Assembly (NCBI RefSeq): GCF_021502725.1
Contig: NZ_JAKFFS010000005.1
Span: forward strand, 248,001-312,000
DNA length: 64,000 nucleotides
Direction: 5' to 3'
DNA from: Dyadobacter sp. CY345
GTDB taxonomy: Bacteria > Bacteroidota > Bacteroidia > Cytophagales > Spirosomataceae
The translations under genes and the position numbers were made by a program. The notes beneath the pieces were generated by a model. That model was not told where the DNA came from and ran no database searches. It saw only the letters and a list, made by a program, of their open reading frames with translations. This document shows positions 44,108 to 52,727 of this stretch, in pieces. Every line of letters begins with the position of its first letter. Position 1 is the stretch's first letter.

Positions 44108-45091
44108 ATGAAAAAGATAGCAATCAATGGTTTTGGCCGGATCGGACGCGCCGCACTCAAAGTAATTTTCGAAACAAGTGATCTGGAAGTAGTCGGAGTC
44201 AATGACCTGATGAGCATTGAAAATGCCGCATATCTATTGAAATACGACAGCAATTATGGAAAATATGAAAGGGAAATTAAAATTGAGGGTGAGAACATTT
44301 TGGTGGATGGCAAAGCTGTCAAATATACGAGCCTAAAAAGCATCGAAAGCCTACCCTGGAAAACGCTTGAAGCTGATATCGTGATCGAAAGCACCGGTAT
44401 TTTTACAAACCAGGCAGACGCGGAAAAACACATAGCGGCCGGCGCGAAATTCGTAGTCATTTCCGGCCCTACGAAGGATACTCCAACGGTAGTACATGGT
44501 GTGAATACGGAAGATGGAAAAGTGGCAGTATTCTCATGCGCGAGTTGTACGACAAACAACATCAGCCCGATTATAGAAATCCTGGGGCGTAGGCTCGGTA
44601 TCAAAAAAGCAATCCTCAATACGACGCACGCTTATACGGCATCTCAAACGCTGGTTGATGCGCCCTCAAAACGTGAACCGCGCATGGGCCGTGCAGCAGC
44701 AACAAACCTCGCTCCGGCAGCTACCGGCGCAGCAGTGGCAACGACCAAGGCGCTACCGCAATACGCCGGAAAATTTGACGGTATTGCCGTGAGAGTTCCG
44801 GTGACAGTAGGTTCAATTTCTGACATCACATTTATTGCAGAGCGACCTACCAGTATTGAGGAAATAAACCAAATCCTGACCGAAGAGTCAGCCACGCCAC
44901 GTTATGAAAAGGTAGTTGCTGTGACTGATGAACCACTTGTATCCAGTGATATTATCAAAAGTCCGTTTGCCGCTACCGTAGATCTGGAAATGACTCGCGT
45001 GGTGGATGGCGACCTGGTAAAAGTAATGGCCTGGTATGACAACGAATGGGGTTTCACAAATCAGATGATCAGACAAATCCAGTCAATCTAA
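44108..45091 (+). CDS. gap: Glyceraldehyde-3-phosphate dehydrogenase, type I
   Basis: Phosphorylating GAPDH of glycolysis/gluconeogenesis, cytosolic. NAD-binding INGFGRIGR at the N-terminus, catalytic Cys147 in SCASCTTN, His174 in NTTHAYTASQ, and the phosphate-site and S-loop region GRAAATNLAPAATGAA. The Asp at VNDLMS favours NAD. The C-terminal WYDNEWGFTNQM is canonical. 327 residues, normal length. It is followed after 36 bp by the PPOX-family gene on the same strand. Confidence 0.97.
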   Translation: MKKIAINGFGRIGRAALKVIFETSDLEVVGVNDLMSIENAAYLLKYDSNYGKYEREIKIEGENILVDGKAVKYTSLKSIESLPWKTLEADIVIESTGIFTNQADAEKHIAAGAKFVVISGPTKDTPTVVHGVNTEDGKVAVFSCASCTTNNISPIIEILGRRLGIKKAILNTTHAYTASQTLVDAPSKREPRMGRAAATNLAPAATGAAVATTKALPQYAGKFDGIAVRVPVTVGSISDITFIAERPTSIEEINQILTEESATPRYEKVVAVTDEPLVSSDIIKSPFAATVDLEMTRVVDGDLVKVMAWYDNEWGFTNQMIRQIQSI

Positions 45092-45127
45092 CTAGAATTA
45101 GCTTCGGCTAATCATAAAGTATTCCCC

Positions 45128-45742
45128 ATGAACTATTCAGAACTTGCTTTTTCAGATGACATCAAGGCTATCCAGGAAAGAATGGGTAGCCGAAAAACTT
45201 ACGAACGGGTTGAGAAGGCCAGTTTTGTTGATGGCCTCACAAATGTTGAAGCACGGTATATCAGCCAGCTCGACAGCTTCTATATGGCGTCATTTGGGGA
45301 GAATGATTTTCCTTACATACAGCACCGCGGCGGACCGGCAGGTTTTATCAAAGTGATTGATGAGCAAACTATTGGCATTGTTGATTTTGGAGGAAACCGG
45401 CAATATATTTCGGTTGGGAATATTACTAAAAATCCGAAAGTTTCGCTGATCCTACTTTCCTACCCATTGAAGGCAAGACTTAAAATTTATGCCGAGGCTA
45501 AAATTTTAGAGATTGAGGACAATCCGACTCTTTACGATCTGCTAAAACCGGAAGACTATAAATTTAAGCCTGAGCGATTAATAATTTTTCATGTGAAAGC
45601 TTACGACTGGAATTGCCCGCAGCACATAACGCCCCGATACACACTGGCTGAAATAAACCAACTGGACGAGGCCAAGGTTCAATACATTCAGCAATTGGAA
45701 CGGGAACTTGAAGTGCTGCGGGTAAAGCTTGGTCAGGCATAG
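45128..45742 (+). CDS. PPOX-family (pyridoxamine-phosphate-oxidase-like) FMN-binding protein
   Basis: 204 residues of the split-barrel flavin-binding fold. Recognisable stretches: FYMASFGENDFPYIQHRGGPAG (barrel strand and flavin-phosphate loop), TIGIVDFGGNRQYISVGNI, NPKVSLILLSYPLKARLKIYAEAKI, and a C-terminal helix with heptad-like Leu/Glu (IQQLERELEVLRVKL) that may dimerise. Members include FMN or F420 reductases and haem oxygenase-like enzymes; the substrate is unknown. It probably shares the gap transcript. Confidence 0.86.
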   Translation: MNYSELAFSDDIKAIQERMGSRKTYERVEKASFVDGLTNVEARYISQLDSFYMASFGENDFPYIQHRGGPAGFIKVIDEQTIGIVDFGGNRQYISVGNITKNPKVSLILLSYPLKARLKIYAEAKILEIEDNPTLYDLLKPEDYKFKPERLIIFHVKAYDWNCPQHITPRYTLAEINQLDEAKVQYIQQLERELEVLRVKLGQA

Positions 45743-45757
45743 GATAACGATAGAGGC

Positions 45758-47179
45758 CTAGTCCCACTCCTCCGTGTTTTTTATACCGAGGTCGCTTGCT
45801 ATAAATACCGGATTTTTTCCTTGCTTTTTCTGATCGCTGTAATCTTTGAGCGCAGCCAGTGCAGGCTTTCTCAACAGCAATATCGCGATGATGTTTAACC
45901 ACGCCATGATGCCAACGCCAATGTCACCAATTGCCCAGGCCAATGCTGCCGTTTTGATTGATCCATAAAAAGTAGCCGCCATTATCAGCACCCGAAGTCC
46001 CCATACAAGCCATTGATTATTATCTTTTTTCAGAAGATAACTCAGGTTTGTTTCCGCGATATAATAGTAAGCCATGATGGTAGTGAAAGCAAAAAACAGC
46101 AGCGCGATTGAAACAAACCCGCTTCCAAGTGAAGGAAATTCCGTATTGATCGCGGCCTGGGTGTAGGCGGCGCCGATTGCCATGTCAGGCACATTTTCAA
46201 CCAATAACCCACCCGCAGGATTCACAACATTGTACTGACCAGTAAACAAAATCATCAATGCAGTAGCCGTACAGACGAATAACGTATCAACATATACTGA
46301 AAATGCCTGAACCAATCCTTGTTTTACAGGATGACTTGCTTCTGCTGCCGCCGCCGCATGAGGGGCAGTCCCCTGACCAGCCTCGTTAGAGTAAATACCT
46401 CTTTTGACTCCCCATGAAACCGCCATTCCAAAAATTCCGGCAAAGGCAGGTTCCATATCAAATGCCGACCGGAAGATCAGCCCAAAAACGGCGGGCACCT
46501 GATCCATATTTAGTGCAATGACGATCAATGCCATCAAAATGTAGGCACCAGCCATAAACGGCACTACAATTTCGGCCACTTTGCCAATGCGCTTTACGCC
46601 GCCAAAAATAATTAATCCTAACAAAACAGTAACTGCACCACCCGTTATTTCAACAGGAATATCGAATGCGCTTTTAGCACTTATGGCGATGCTGTTACTT
46701 TGCACTCCAGGAAGAAATAGTGCTGTGCTCAAAATTGTCGCGATTGCAAACAAGGTCGCGTACCATTGAACACCCAGCCCTTTTTCAATATAAAAAGCGG
46801 GTCCGCCGCGATACTGACCATCTTTCACCGTTTTATAAATTTGCCCGAGCGTTGCTTCAATAAAAGCAGATGCGGCTCCCAGGAAAGCGATTGCCCACAT
46901 CCAGAACACGGCACCGGGTCCTCCCATGGCTATGGCTGTTGCAACTCCTGCAATATTTCCTGTTCCGACCCTGCCGGAAATCGCTATGGCAAAAGCCTGA
47001 AAGGAAGAAACACCCTTTGCAGACGACTCGCCACCGAATAGAAGACTGACCATATCTTTCAAGTAGCGAACCTGCAAAAAGCGTGTTACGACTGAAAAAT
47101 AAATCCCGGTCGCGAGACAAAGCACTATAAGCGCATTACTCCAAACGATATCATTGATTAAGGTTACAATTTGTTCCAT
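45758..47179 (-). CDS. Sodium:alanine/glycine symporter (AGCS family)
   Basis: 473-residue inner-membrane carrier with ~10-11 helices that imports alanine or glycine with Na+. AGCS signatures are visible: FQAFAIAISGRVGTGNIAGV near the N-terminus, GGPGAVFWMW, GGPAFYIEKGL, and the SNEAGQGTAPHAAAAAEA stretch mid-protein. No soluble domain is fused. It is convergent with the PPOX gene, ending 15 bp after it; no terminator is obvious in the tiny gap. Confidence 0.95.
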   Translation of the reverse strand: MEQIVTLINDIVWSNALIVLCLATGIYFSVVTRFLQVRYLKDMVSLLFGGESSAKGVSSFQAFAIAISGRVGTGNIAGVATAIAMGGPGAVFWMWAIAFLGAASAFIEATLGQIYKTVKDGQYRGGPAFYIEKGLGVQWYATLFAIATILSTALFLPGVQSNSIAISAKSAFDIPVEITGGAVTVLLGLIIFGGVKRIGKVAEIVVPFMAGAYILMALIVIALNMDQVPAVFGLIFRSAFDMEPAFAGIFGMAVSWGVKRGIYSNEAGQGTAPHAAAAAEASHPVKQGLVQAFSVYVDTLFVCTATALMILFTGQYNVVNPAGGLLVENVPDMAIGAAYTQAAINTEFPSLGSGFVSIALLFFAFTTIMAYYYIAETNLSYLLKKDNNQWLVWGLRVLIMAATFYGSIKTAALAWAIGDIGVGIMAWLNIIAILLLRKPALAALKDYSDQKKQGKNPVFIASDLGIKNTEEWD

Positions 47180-47524
47180 ACAAGTTTTAAAAGGTATAAG
47201 AAATCAGGAAATTCGGCGGAAAGTGATTAAAGTAAATATAAATATGCCGAAATGACCCAATAAGAAACTTTTAATACTGCAATTAATACAAATAGTGCTA
47301 TTAATCGTGGATAAGCGTTACTATTTTACATCGTTTTAACGTTTGCATTTATTGATATGACTTCACCTTTATGAAGAGATGTAGGAGATTTTTGAATTAA
47401 CTTTTGATACCGTTTATGGTTCAATAAATTATAAGTTACAATTAACCTCCACAACGGTTCTCGGTGTTAATTTAGTTTCGATAGTGATTATTAAATCAAT
47501 TTTAAGTTCTTAAAACCGCAATCC
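47180..47524. other. Divergent intergenic region, symporter and Crp/Fnr gene
   Basis: No gene. A near-palindrome TGATT-ATTA-AATCA at 47485-47498 lies 27 bp before the regulator start and could be an autoregulatory site, but its half-site spacing differs from FNR boxes. Promoters are not clear by consensus. Confidence 0.35.
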
Positions 47525-48109
47525 ATGGTTTTACATTTTCGGGAACAATTCCCACATTTAAACAAGTATTGGGAAAAATATTTACCGCATCAGCAGCGCC
47601 TGGAGGTACCGGCCAAAACCATTTTGCTCAAAGAAGGCCAGGTTTCCCATCATTATATTTCTATCGAGCAGGGAAGTGTCAGGGCATATTTTGATAAAAA
47701 CGGGGATGATAAAACGGTGCAGTTTTTCTTTGAGAATACCGGACTTTCGTCGTTCGACAGCTTTATTGACGAAGCGCCAAGTAGGTTTACTATTGAAACG
47801 ATCGAGCCGTCGATCATTTATTTATTATCACGACCCAATGTTCTTCAATTAATTGATGATCTGAGCCATGAACCTGATTTCATGCAGATCATCCTGAAAA
47901 TATCCGCTATCCGGTTTAAGCATTATAATAATGAATTGGTATCTTTCATCCGGGACACGCCAGAACAGCGCTACCTCCGTCTGCAAAATGAACGACCGCA
48001 TATTATTCAGCGTGTCCCGCAGCATTATATAGCCTCCTATTTAGGTATAAGCACTGTTCATTTAAGTAGAATAAAAAATAAACTTGCCAGGGGCGCGGAT
48101 CACTTCTGA
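47525..48109 (+). CDS. Crp/Fnr-family transcriptional regulator
   Basis: 194 residues: cyclic-nucleotide-binding-like roll (about 20-120, VPAKTILLKEGQVSHHYISI), dimer helix, C-terminal HTH IASYLGISTVHLSRIKNKLA. The recognition helix reads V-H-L-S-R, without the Glu used by FNR to read TTGAT, so its operator probably differs from those of the two other Crp/Fnr genes in the window. No FNR-like box was found next to it. It is convergent with the MarR gene, 32 bp apart. Confidence 0.9.
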   Translation: MVLHFREQFPHLNKYWEKYLPHQQRLEVPAKTILLKEGQVSHHYISIEQGSVRAYFDKNGDDKTVQFFFENTGLSSFDSFIDEAPSRFTIETIEPSIIYLLSRPNVLQLIDDLSHEPDFMQIILKISAIRFKHYNNELVSFIRDTPEQRYLRLQNERPHIIQRVPQHYIASYLGISTVHLSRIKNKLARGADHF

Positions 48110-48141
48110 ACAAAGAGAAGTTAGGTTCATCTGACCCGTTG

Positions 48142-48834
48142 TTACTCCTCACTATGAATACCATTTTCAACAAACACTTTCAAGTCTTCTTTGTTTGTGA
48201 TGGTTTTCTTTTCATGATGTTCCAAATGAAAATTTTCCAGCTTTTGCAATAGATATTGAAGCGTCAGTTTTTCGGAAATTGTCAGTTTGCCGGTGATCAT
48301 TTTGCCAACATTGCTCATATCTTTAAACACTTCGTAGAGTAATACTTTCCCCGCGTCAGTGATCGCAATCAGCTTGCTTCTTTTATCTTTTTCATCATCC
48401 CATTGAGTGACCAGTCCGGTTGCAATGAGCCGCCTGATCACTTCCATACCTGATGTTTTTTCCTGTAAATTAAAACTGATCAGTTCGCTTTTGGAAAGAT
48501 GGTCGTGGGTCAGTAAAACAGAAAGTGCAGTAAAATCCTCGGCAGTCAGCAGCGGCGTGCCTTCCAGTGCTTTTTTTATGTATGATTTTGCATACCTGCT
48601 CATGTGTACAAATAATCTTCCAATGTTGTTGTCAAGCTGGAAAGCTATTTCCTGTGCATTATTTTCATACTTGCCAAATCTCGCTTCACCCGGCACAAAG
48701 TGCTCCTTGGATTCACTGGTCATATGCAGCAAAAATCCGGCGAAGTCCTGCATAGACAGTTCACGTCCAGGGCTCTCCTCTTCCAGTTGTTCTACAAGCG
48801 AGATTAATTCATGAATGAGCTGGTATGATTTCAT
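48142..48834 (-). CDS. MarR-family transcriptional regulator with N-terminal extension
   Basis: 230 residues; MarR winged helix (about 75-185): helix LFVHMSRYAKSYIKKALEG, LTAEDFTALSVLLTHDHLSKSELISF, recognition helix region TSGMEVIRRLIATGLVTQ and wing WDDEKDKRSKLIAITDAG. A ~65-residue N-terminal helical segment and a ~35-residue C-terminal tail extend it beyond normal MarR length. Last gene of a six-gene operon (37 bp after the MpaB-like gene), so it probably autoregulates; two 21-bp palindromic repeats before the operon's first gene are candidate operators. Confidence 0.9.
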   Translation of the reverse strand: MKSYQLIHELISLVEQLEEESPGRELSMQDFAGFLLHMTSESKEHFVPGEARFGKYENNAQEIAFQLDNNIGRLFVHMSRYAKSYIKKALEGTPLLTAEDFTALSVLLTHDHLSKSELISFNLQEKTSGMEVIRRLIATGLVTQWDDEKDKRSKLIAITDAGKVLLYEVFKDMSNVGKMITGKLTISEKLTLQYLLQKLENFHLEHHEKKTITNKEDLKVFVENGIHSEE

Positions 48835-48871
48835 GCCAAATTAAGTGATATGAACTAATTATTATCCAAAG

Positions 48872-49939
48872 TTACATGCTTTCCATGATTTCCAGGCTTT
48901 GCTTTTTGAACGTCATATAAGCATTTTCGAATTTTTGACTGACGTTTCGCTGCGGGATATAACTTTTGAACAAATTAAATGTCCTGATCAGCGTGAGTTT
49001 ATAAAGCGGCAGTTTGACGTTTTTTATAGCGAGCAGGTCTGAAATTTCTGTACCCAATAAATAACGCATTAAACCCAGAATATCGTCATCCGTAGCTTTA
49101 CTTTTATTAACAGCCAAAATGTGCCCGATCAGGGATTCCGTGAGTTCTTTTCCATGCGGTGAAGCGCAGAATTGGCGACGTTTGATCGTGGCATCCAGTT
49201 CATCTCCCATTTTTTGGTTTTCAGGAATTAAATCCTCATCCAAGCCTGTTAAATAACCAATCACGGCCCAGGTGTGCAAAAATGCCTCCTGGTCTGATTC
49301 ACTGACACTAAACCCAAGCAGCCGTAAACCGCGTATCACGATGAGCGAAAATGAAAGGTTGGTGCCCGCCATATCTTCCTGGTTGATAGGAACACCCCAG
49401 GCGTCATCCCATTTTCTGCTCTGGTATGTATAATAACGAACCGCAGCATGCATAATCCGCACTTTTAAGATTTGCTGATAGGCATTTCCATTTGGGGCAA
49501 AAGCATCCGGAGCCATCACGTCCCAGACAAATATGGCTGTGTCGTAAAGGCGTTTTGTGGTTTGTTTTCTGATCAATTCCGATATGTACAAAACCATGGT
49601 GCCGTGGGCAGCCGTATAACAATATGGAAGCGACAGCAGCCCAAGCAAACTCATAATTATTTCCGAATAGCGGGTAAAAAAAGCGGATCCCTCGTCCATT
49701 AATTTTGGATCCGCCCATGCCGGTAATTTATGCGCTTCGTCGATGAAAGCAAATCCGGGAAAAATGCTGCCTAATGATTCAGAGGCATGATCACCACTCG
49801 ACGAGTTCATCCACTTTTGTAACTGGATTTTTTTTTCCAAGTCAGCAAAAACAACCTTTATGAAATTATCTGCCGGTTTATCTCCCAGTAATCTTTTTCT
49901 ATCTAAAAGTTCGTCACTATATATTTTGTGATCAGCCAT
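48872..49939 (-). CDS. MpaB/latex-clearing-protein-like oxygenase (DUF2236)
   Basis: 355 residues, soluble, without signal peptide. The DUF2236 family includes Lcp rubber oxygenases (haem b) and fungal MpaB, which cleaves the prenyl chain of a mycophenolic-acid precursor. Family marks seen here: the helix LPYCYTAAHGTMVLYISE, RIMHAAVRYYTYQS with the conserved His of Lcp-type haem binding, and NQEDMAGTNLSFSL after it. Oxidative cleavage of an isoprenoid is the family-based guess, and an isoprenoid synthase heads this operon. Fourth of its metabolic genes, 3 bp after the FAD oxidoreductase gene. Confidence 0.88.
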   Translation of the reverse strand: MADHKIYSDELLDRKRLLGDKPADNFIKVVFADLEKKIQLQKWMNSSSGDHASESLGSIFPGFAFIDEAHKLPAWADPKLMDEGSAFFTRYSEIIMSLLGLLSLPYCYTAAHGTMVLYISELIRKQTTKRLYDTAIFVWDVMAPDAFAPNGNAYQQILKVRIMHAAVRYYTYQSRKWDDAWGVPINQEDMAGTNLSFSLIVIRGLRLLGFSVSESDQEAFLHTWAVIGYLTGLDEDLIPENQKMGDELDATIKRRQFCASPHGKELTESLIGHILAVNKSKATDDDILGLMRYLLGTEISDLLAIKNVKLPLYKLTLIRTFNLFKSYIPQRNVSQKFENAYMTFKKQSLEIMESM

Positions 49940-49942
49940 AAG

Positions 49943-51193
49943 TTAAAACGTTGTACTAAGTATCGCCTCGGCCGCCAGTCTTCCACTTTTCATCGCAGCA
50001 TTGATCGAACCATTCATTAAATAGTCACCGCATACAAAACAGTTTGGATATAATTTTTTGGCCATAGGAACCGGTTCATTTGTTACCTGGTCATCATCGG
50101 GCAAAGCGTAAAGAATATGATAGGTTTTTAGATGTTTCCAGCTCGTTGCCTCCGGGAACCAGGTTTTCATTTCACGAAGTGCCTTTGTCTGGAGTTCTGA
50201 ACTGTTAACATTTGAATGATCTCCAATTAATGAAAGAGATATCAAGGCATCTCCATTTTTTGAATATGCAGGCGAAATCTCATTCATAACAGCAATGTTG
50301 TTTACCAATTTTCCTGGCAGCGTATTTAATGCAATCAGTGGTTTTCCAAACGGTTTTCCGGGCGAGGTGAAATACATATTGGTGACAGAATGATATGCCC
50401 TGACCGACTGCTCAAATGGTTTTGGTAAATTAAGCTGATCGGTCGCAATGAGAATGTTGGCAGCTTGATACACAGATCCAGTCAAAGTCCTAACCGTATT
50501 CCCATCAATTTCAATTACTTTTTCATGAATGATTAATTCCTGAGCTGACAGGTCACGGGCCAGTTGTAACGGGATCATACCCATACCTTTTGCAGGAATC
50601 GCAGCATCACCTTCACTAAACATTTTGAACACAAACTCAAACATGCGACTTGACGTGCTCAGTTTGTCTTCAAGAAAAATGCCTGACATGAAAGGTTTGA
50701 AGAACTGATTCAACATCCGGGCACTAAACCCGGCATTGTCCAGATAAGCCAGTGTAGTAGTTTGCTCTTCTGAAAAAATCTCGTCAATACCCTTTCCGGC
50801 AAGTTTTATTTTTAACCCAAGCATGCGCATTTTATCACCAAGCGTGCCTGCGGGAGAGCTCAAAGTACTGATCAAAGTACCTGGTTGTCGTAGCGGATCA
50901 CCTATTCGTGTTGTGCCGTTTTCGTTCAATATTAAAGCACCGGGATCAAATTTACGTAGGTCCAAGGCATCGTATTCCAGAAATCTTTTTGTCTCAGGGT
51001 ACGCGGTTAACAATACCTGAAAGCCGCGATCAAGCAAAAAACCATCTACTTCATCCGTACGAACCCTGCCACCGACATGATCAGAAGCTTCCAGTATTTT
51101 AATAGATTTACCAGCCGCTTTCAACACTTTGGCTGCCGTTAATCCCGACAGCCCTGCACCGATAATGAGTACGTCCGTTTTATTTTTGTTCAT
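49943..51193 (-). CDS. FAD-dependent amine-oxidase-like oxidoreductase
   Basis: 416-residue flavoprotein. Rossmann FAD motif GAGLSGLTAAKVLKAAG, EASDHVGGRVRTD (amine-oxidase/desaturase GGR motif), then DRGFQVLLTAYPE, a mark of plant- and bacterial-type phytoene-desaturase-like proteins, and the C-terminal FAD segment NCFVCGDYLMNGSINAAMKSG. Lighter than CrtI (no long insert). It may desaturate or oxidise an isoprenoid or another hydrophobic substrate. It lies between the SDR (54-bp gap) and the MpaB-like gene in one operon. Confidence 0.88.
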   Translation of the reverse strand: MNKNKTDVLIIGAGLSGLTAAKVLKAAGKSIKILEASDHVGGRVRTDEVDGFLLDRGFQVLLTAYPETKRFLEYDALDLRKFDPGALILNENGTTRIGDPLRQPGTLISTLSSPAGTLGDKMRMLGLKIKLAGKGIDEIFSEEQTTTLAYLDNAGFSARMLNQFFKPFMSGIFLEDKLSTSSRMFEFVFKMFSEGDAAIPAKGMGMIPLQLARDLSAQELIIHEKVIEIDGNTVRTLTGSVYQAANILIATDQLNLPKPFEQSVRAYHSVTNMYFTSPGKPFGKPLIALNTLPGKLVNNIAVMNEISPAYSKNGDALISLSLIGDHSNVNSSELQTKALREMKTWFPEATSWKHLKTYHILYALPDDDQVTNEPVPMAKKLYPNCFVCGDYLMNGSINAAMKSGRLAAEAILSTTF

Positions 51194-51247
51194 GAAGGCA
51201 AAAGTTTAATTCAATAGGGATATTCCTGAACTTTAACACTTACGATA

Positions 51248-51964
51248 CTAAGCTGTTTTCAGTTTACCCATACCTCCATCAATTCCGATGACCTGTCCGG
51301 TAACCCAGCCGCTACTTTCGGAAAGCAAAAACGCTATCGCCTGGCTGATATCTTCCGGCTGACCGTATTTTCCCAAAGGATGCCTTTTGGCAGATGCTTC
51401 CCGTTTTTCCGGAGTGCTCAGCAAATTTTGGGCCATAGGAGTATCCGTCAGCGATGGAGCGACCACATTCACACGTATTTGCTGCGCTGCCAGTTCAGCG
51501 GCCAGTGCTAATGCCAGACCTTCCACCCCACCTTTCGCTGCCGAAATACTGGCATGATAAGGCAGACCAGTTTTGGCAGCGACAGAACTGATAAGAACTA
51601 TTGAGGCGCCAGCAGCATTTTTCAACTGTTTGAGCGATTGTTGAATAATTTGTACAGCACCCAAAACATTGATGCGATAATCATTCAAAAAGTCATCCGT
51701 TGAAAGCCTGTTAAATGGTTTGAGATTGATGCTGCCGACCGAATAAACCAGACCGTGCAATTGTTCAGGTAAAAATTCAGCGATCGCGCCTAGTTCACCC
51801 GTTACATCAGCCTGATGGTGTTTGACGCCCTGAGGCAGATCAACATTCGCAGATCGTGAAATAACATAAACAACCGCATCATTTTCGTGTAAAAATTTAA
51901 CAAGGGACAAACCAATACCTGAACTTCCTCCCACTACGAGTATATTTTTTCCTTTAAAATTCAT
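51248..51964 (-). CDS. SDR-family protein lacking the catalytic Tyr
   Basis: 238 residues, classical-SDR length. Cofactor motif GGSSGIG (12-18) and NAG-region YSVGSIN are present, as are Asn99 and Ser127 (ISSVAAK). Where the YxxxK motif should come (13 residues after Ser127) the sequence is I140-S-A-A-K144, so Tyr is replaced by Ile; another Tyr lies at 136. The C-terminus VTGQVIGIDGGMG is normal. The enzyme may be catalytically altered or use a different acid. It starts at the TAATG overlapping the folE stop, so translation is coupled to GTP cyclohydrolase, hinting at pterin chemistry. Confidence 0.9.
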   Translation of the reverse strand: MNFKGKNILVVGGSSGIGLSLVKFLHENDAVVYVISRSANVDLPQGVKHHQADVTGELGAIAEFLPEQLHGLVYSVGSINLKPFNRLSTDDFLNDYRINVLGAVQIIQQSLKQLKNAAGASIVLISSVAAKTGLPYHASISAAKGGVEGLALALAAELAAQQIRVNVVAPSLTDTPMAQNLLSTPEKREASAKRHPLGKYGQPEDISQAIAFLLSESSGWVTGQVIGIDGGMGKLKTA

Positions 51965-52641
51965 TATCCAATATATTTTAGAAATTCATTTCTGGTTTCA
52001 ACATTCAAAAATTGGCCGCAATATTCAGCGGTCAGCGTTGTACTGCCGGAATCTTTCACACCCCTGCTCGACACGCAGTGGTGATATGCGTCGATAACGA
52101 CGGCCACATCCTCAGTGCCGAGTGCTTCTTTCATCAAATTAGCAATTTGAATTGTCAGTCTTTCCTGAACCTGAGGCCTTTGGGAACAATATTGAACAAT
52201 CCTGTTCAGTTTTGACAAACCAATTACCTGCCCGTTACTGATATAAGCCACATGCGCTTTTCCTACGATCGGCACGAAATGATGCTCACAATTGCTGAAA
52301 ACGGCAATATTTCTTTCAACGAGCATTTGATTGTAATGATAGGCATTTTTAAAAAGCGTAGGCTCCGGTTTATTTGCAGGATTTAGTCCGCTGAATATTT
52401 CTTTAACATACATTTTAGCCACGCGTTTTGGCGTATCCTGCAAACTATCGTCATCCAGATCCAGGCCTAAAATCTGCATAATACCAGCAAAATGTTTGGC
52501 GATCAGCTCTATTTTGGTTTCGTCATCAAGCTCAAATGCGTCCGCTCTCATCGGCGTGTCAAAAGACGAGCTTTGATGTTCTTCATATTCGAGCACATTT
52601 TTGTCATTCTTTGGTTCAAATATGATTTTGTTATTTAACAT
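51964..52641 (-). CDS. folE: GTP cyclohydrolase I
   Basis: Converts GTP to 7,8-dihydroneopterin triphosphate, the first step of folate and pterin synthesis. 225 residues with a ~35-residue extra N-terminus. Zinc ligands Cys118, His121 and Cys189 have the same spacing (3 and 68) as in E. coli FolE, in SNCEHHFVPIVGKAH and YHHCVSSRGVKDSG. The location inside a phytoene-synthase operon, not a folate operon, suggests that it is a dedicated copy feeding a specialised pterin or cofactor. A second copy outside the window cannot be excluded. Confidence 0.97.
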   Translation of the reverse strand: MLNNKIIFEPKNDKNVLEYEEHQSSSFDTPMRADAFELDDETKIELIAKHFAGIMQILGLDLDDDSLQDTPKRVAKMYVKEIFSGLNPANKPEPTLFKNAYHYNQMLVERNIAVFSNCEHHFVPIVGKAHVAYISNGQVIGLSKLNRIVQYCSQRPQVQERLTIQIANLMKEALGTEDVAVVIDAYHHCVSSRGVKDSGSTTLTAEYCGQFLNVETRNEFLKYIG

Positions 52642-52727
52642 GAAGTTATTTGTAATTTAAGTAAATCTGTTGGTCAAATGCGGCATTTCTTTTGATACTA
52701 CGTCGGGTTTGTATTAATCCCGTTATG

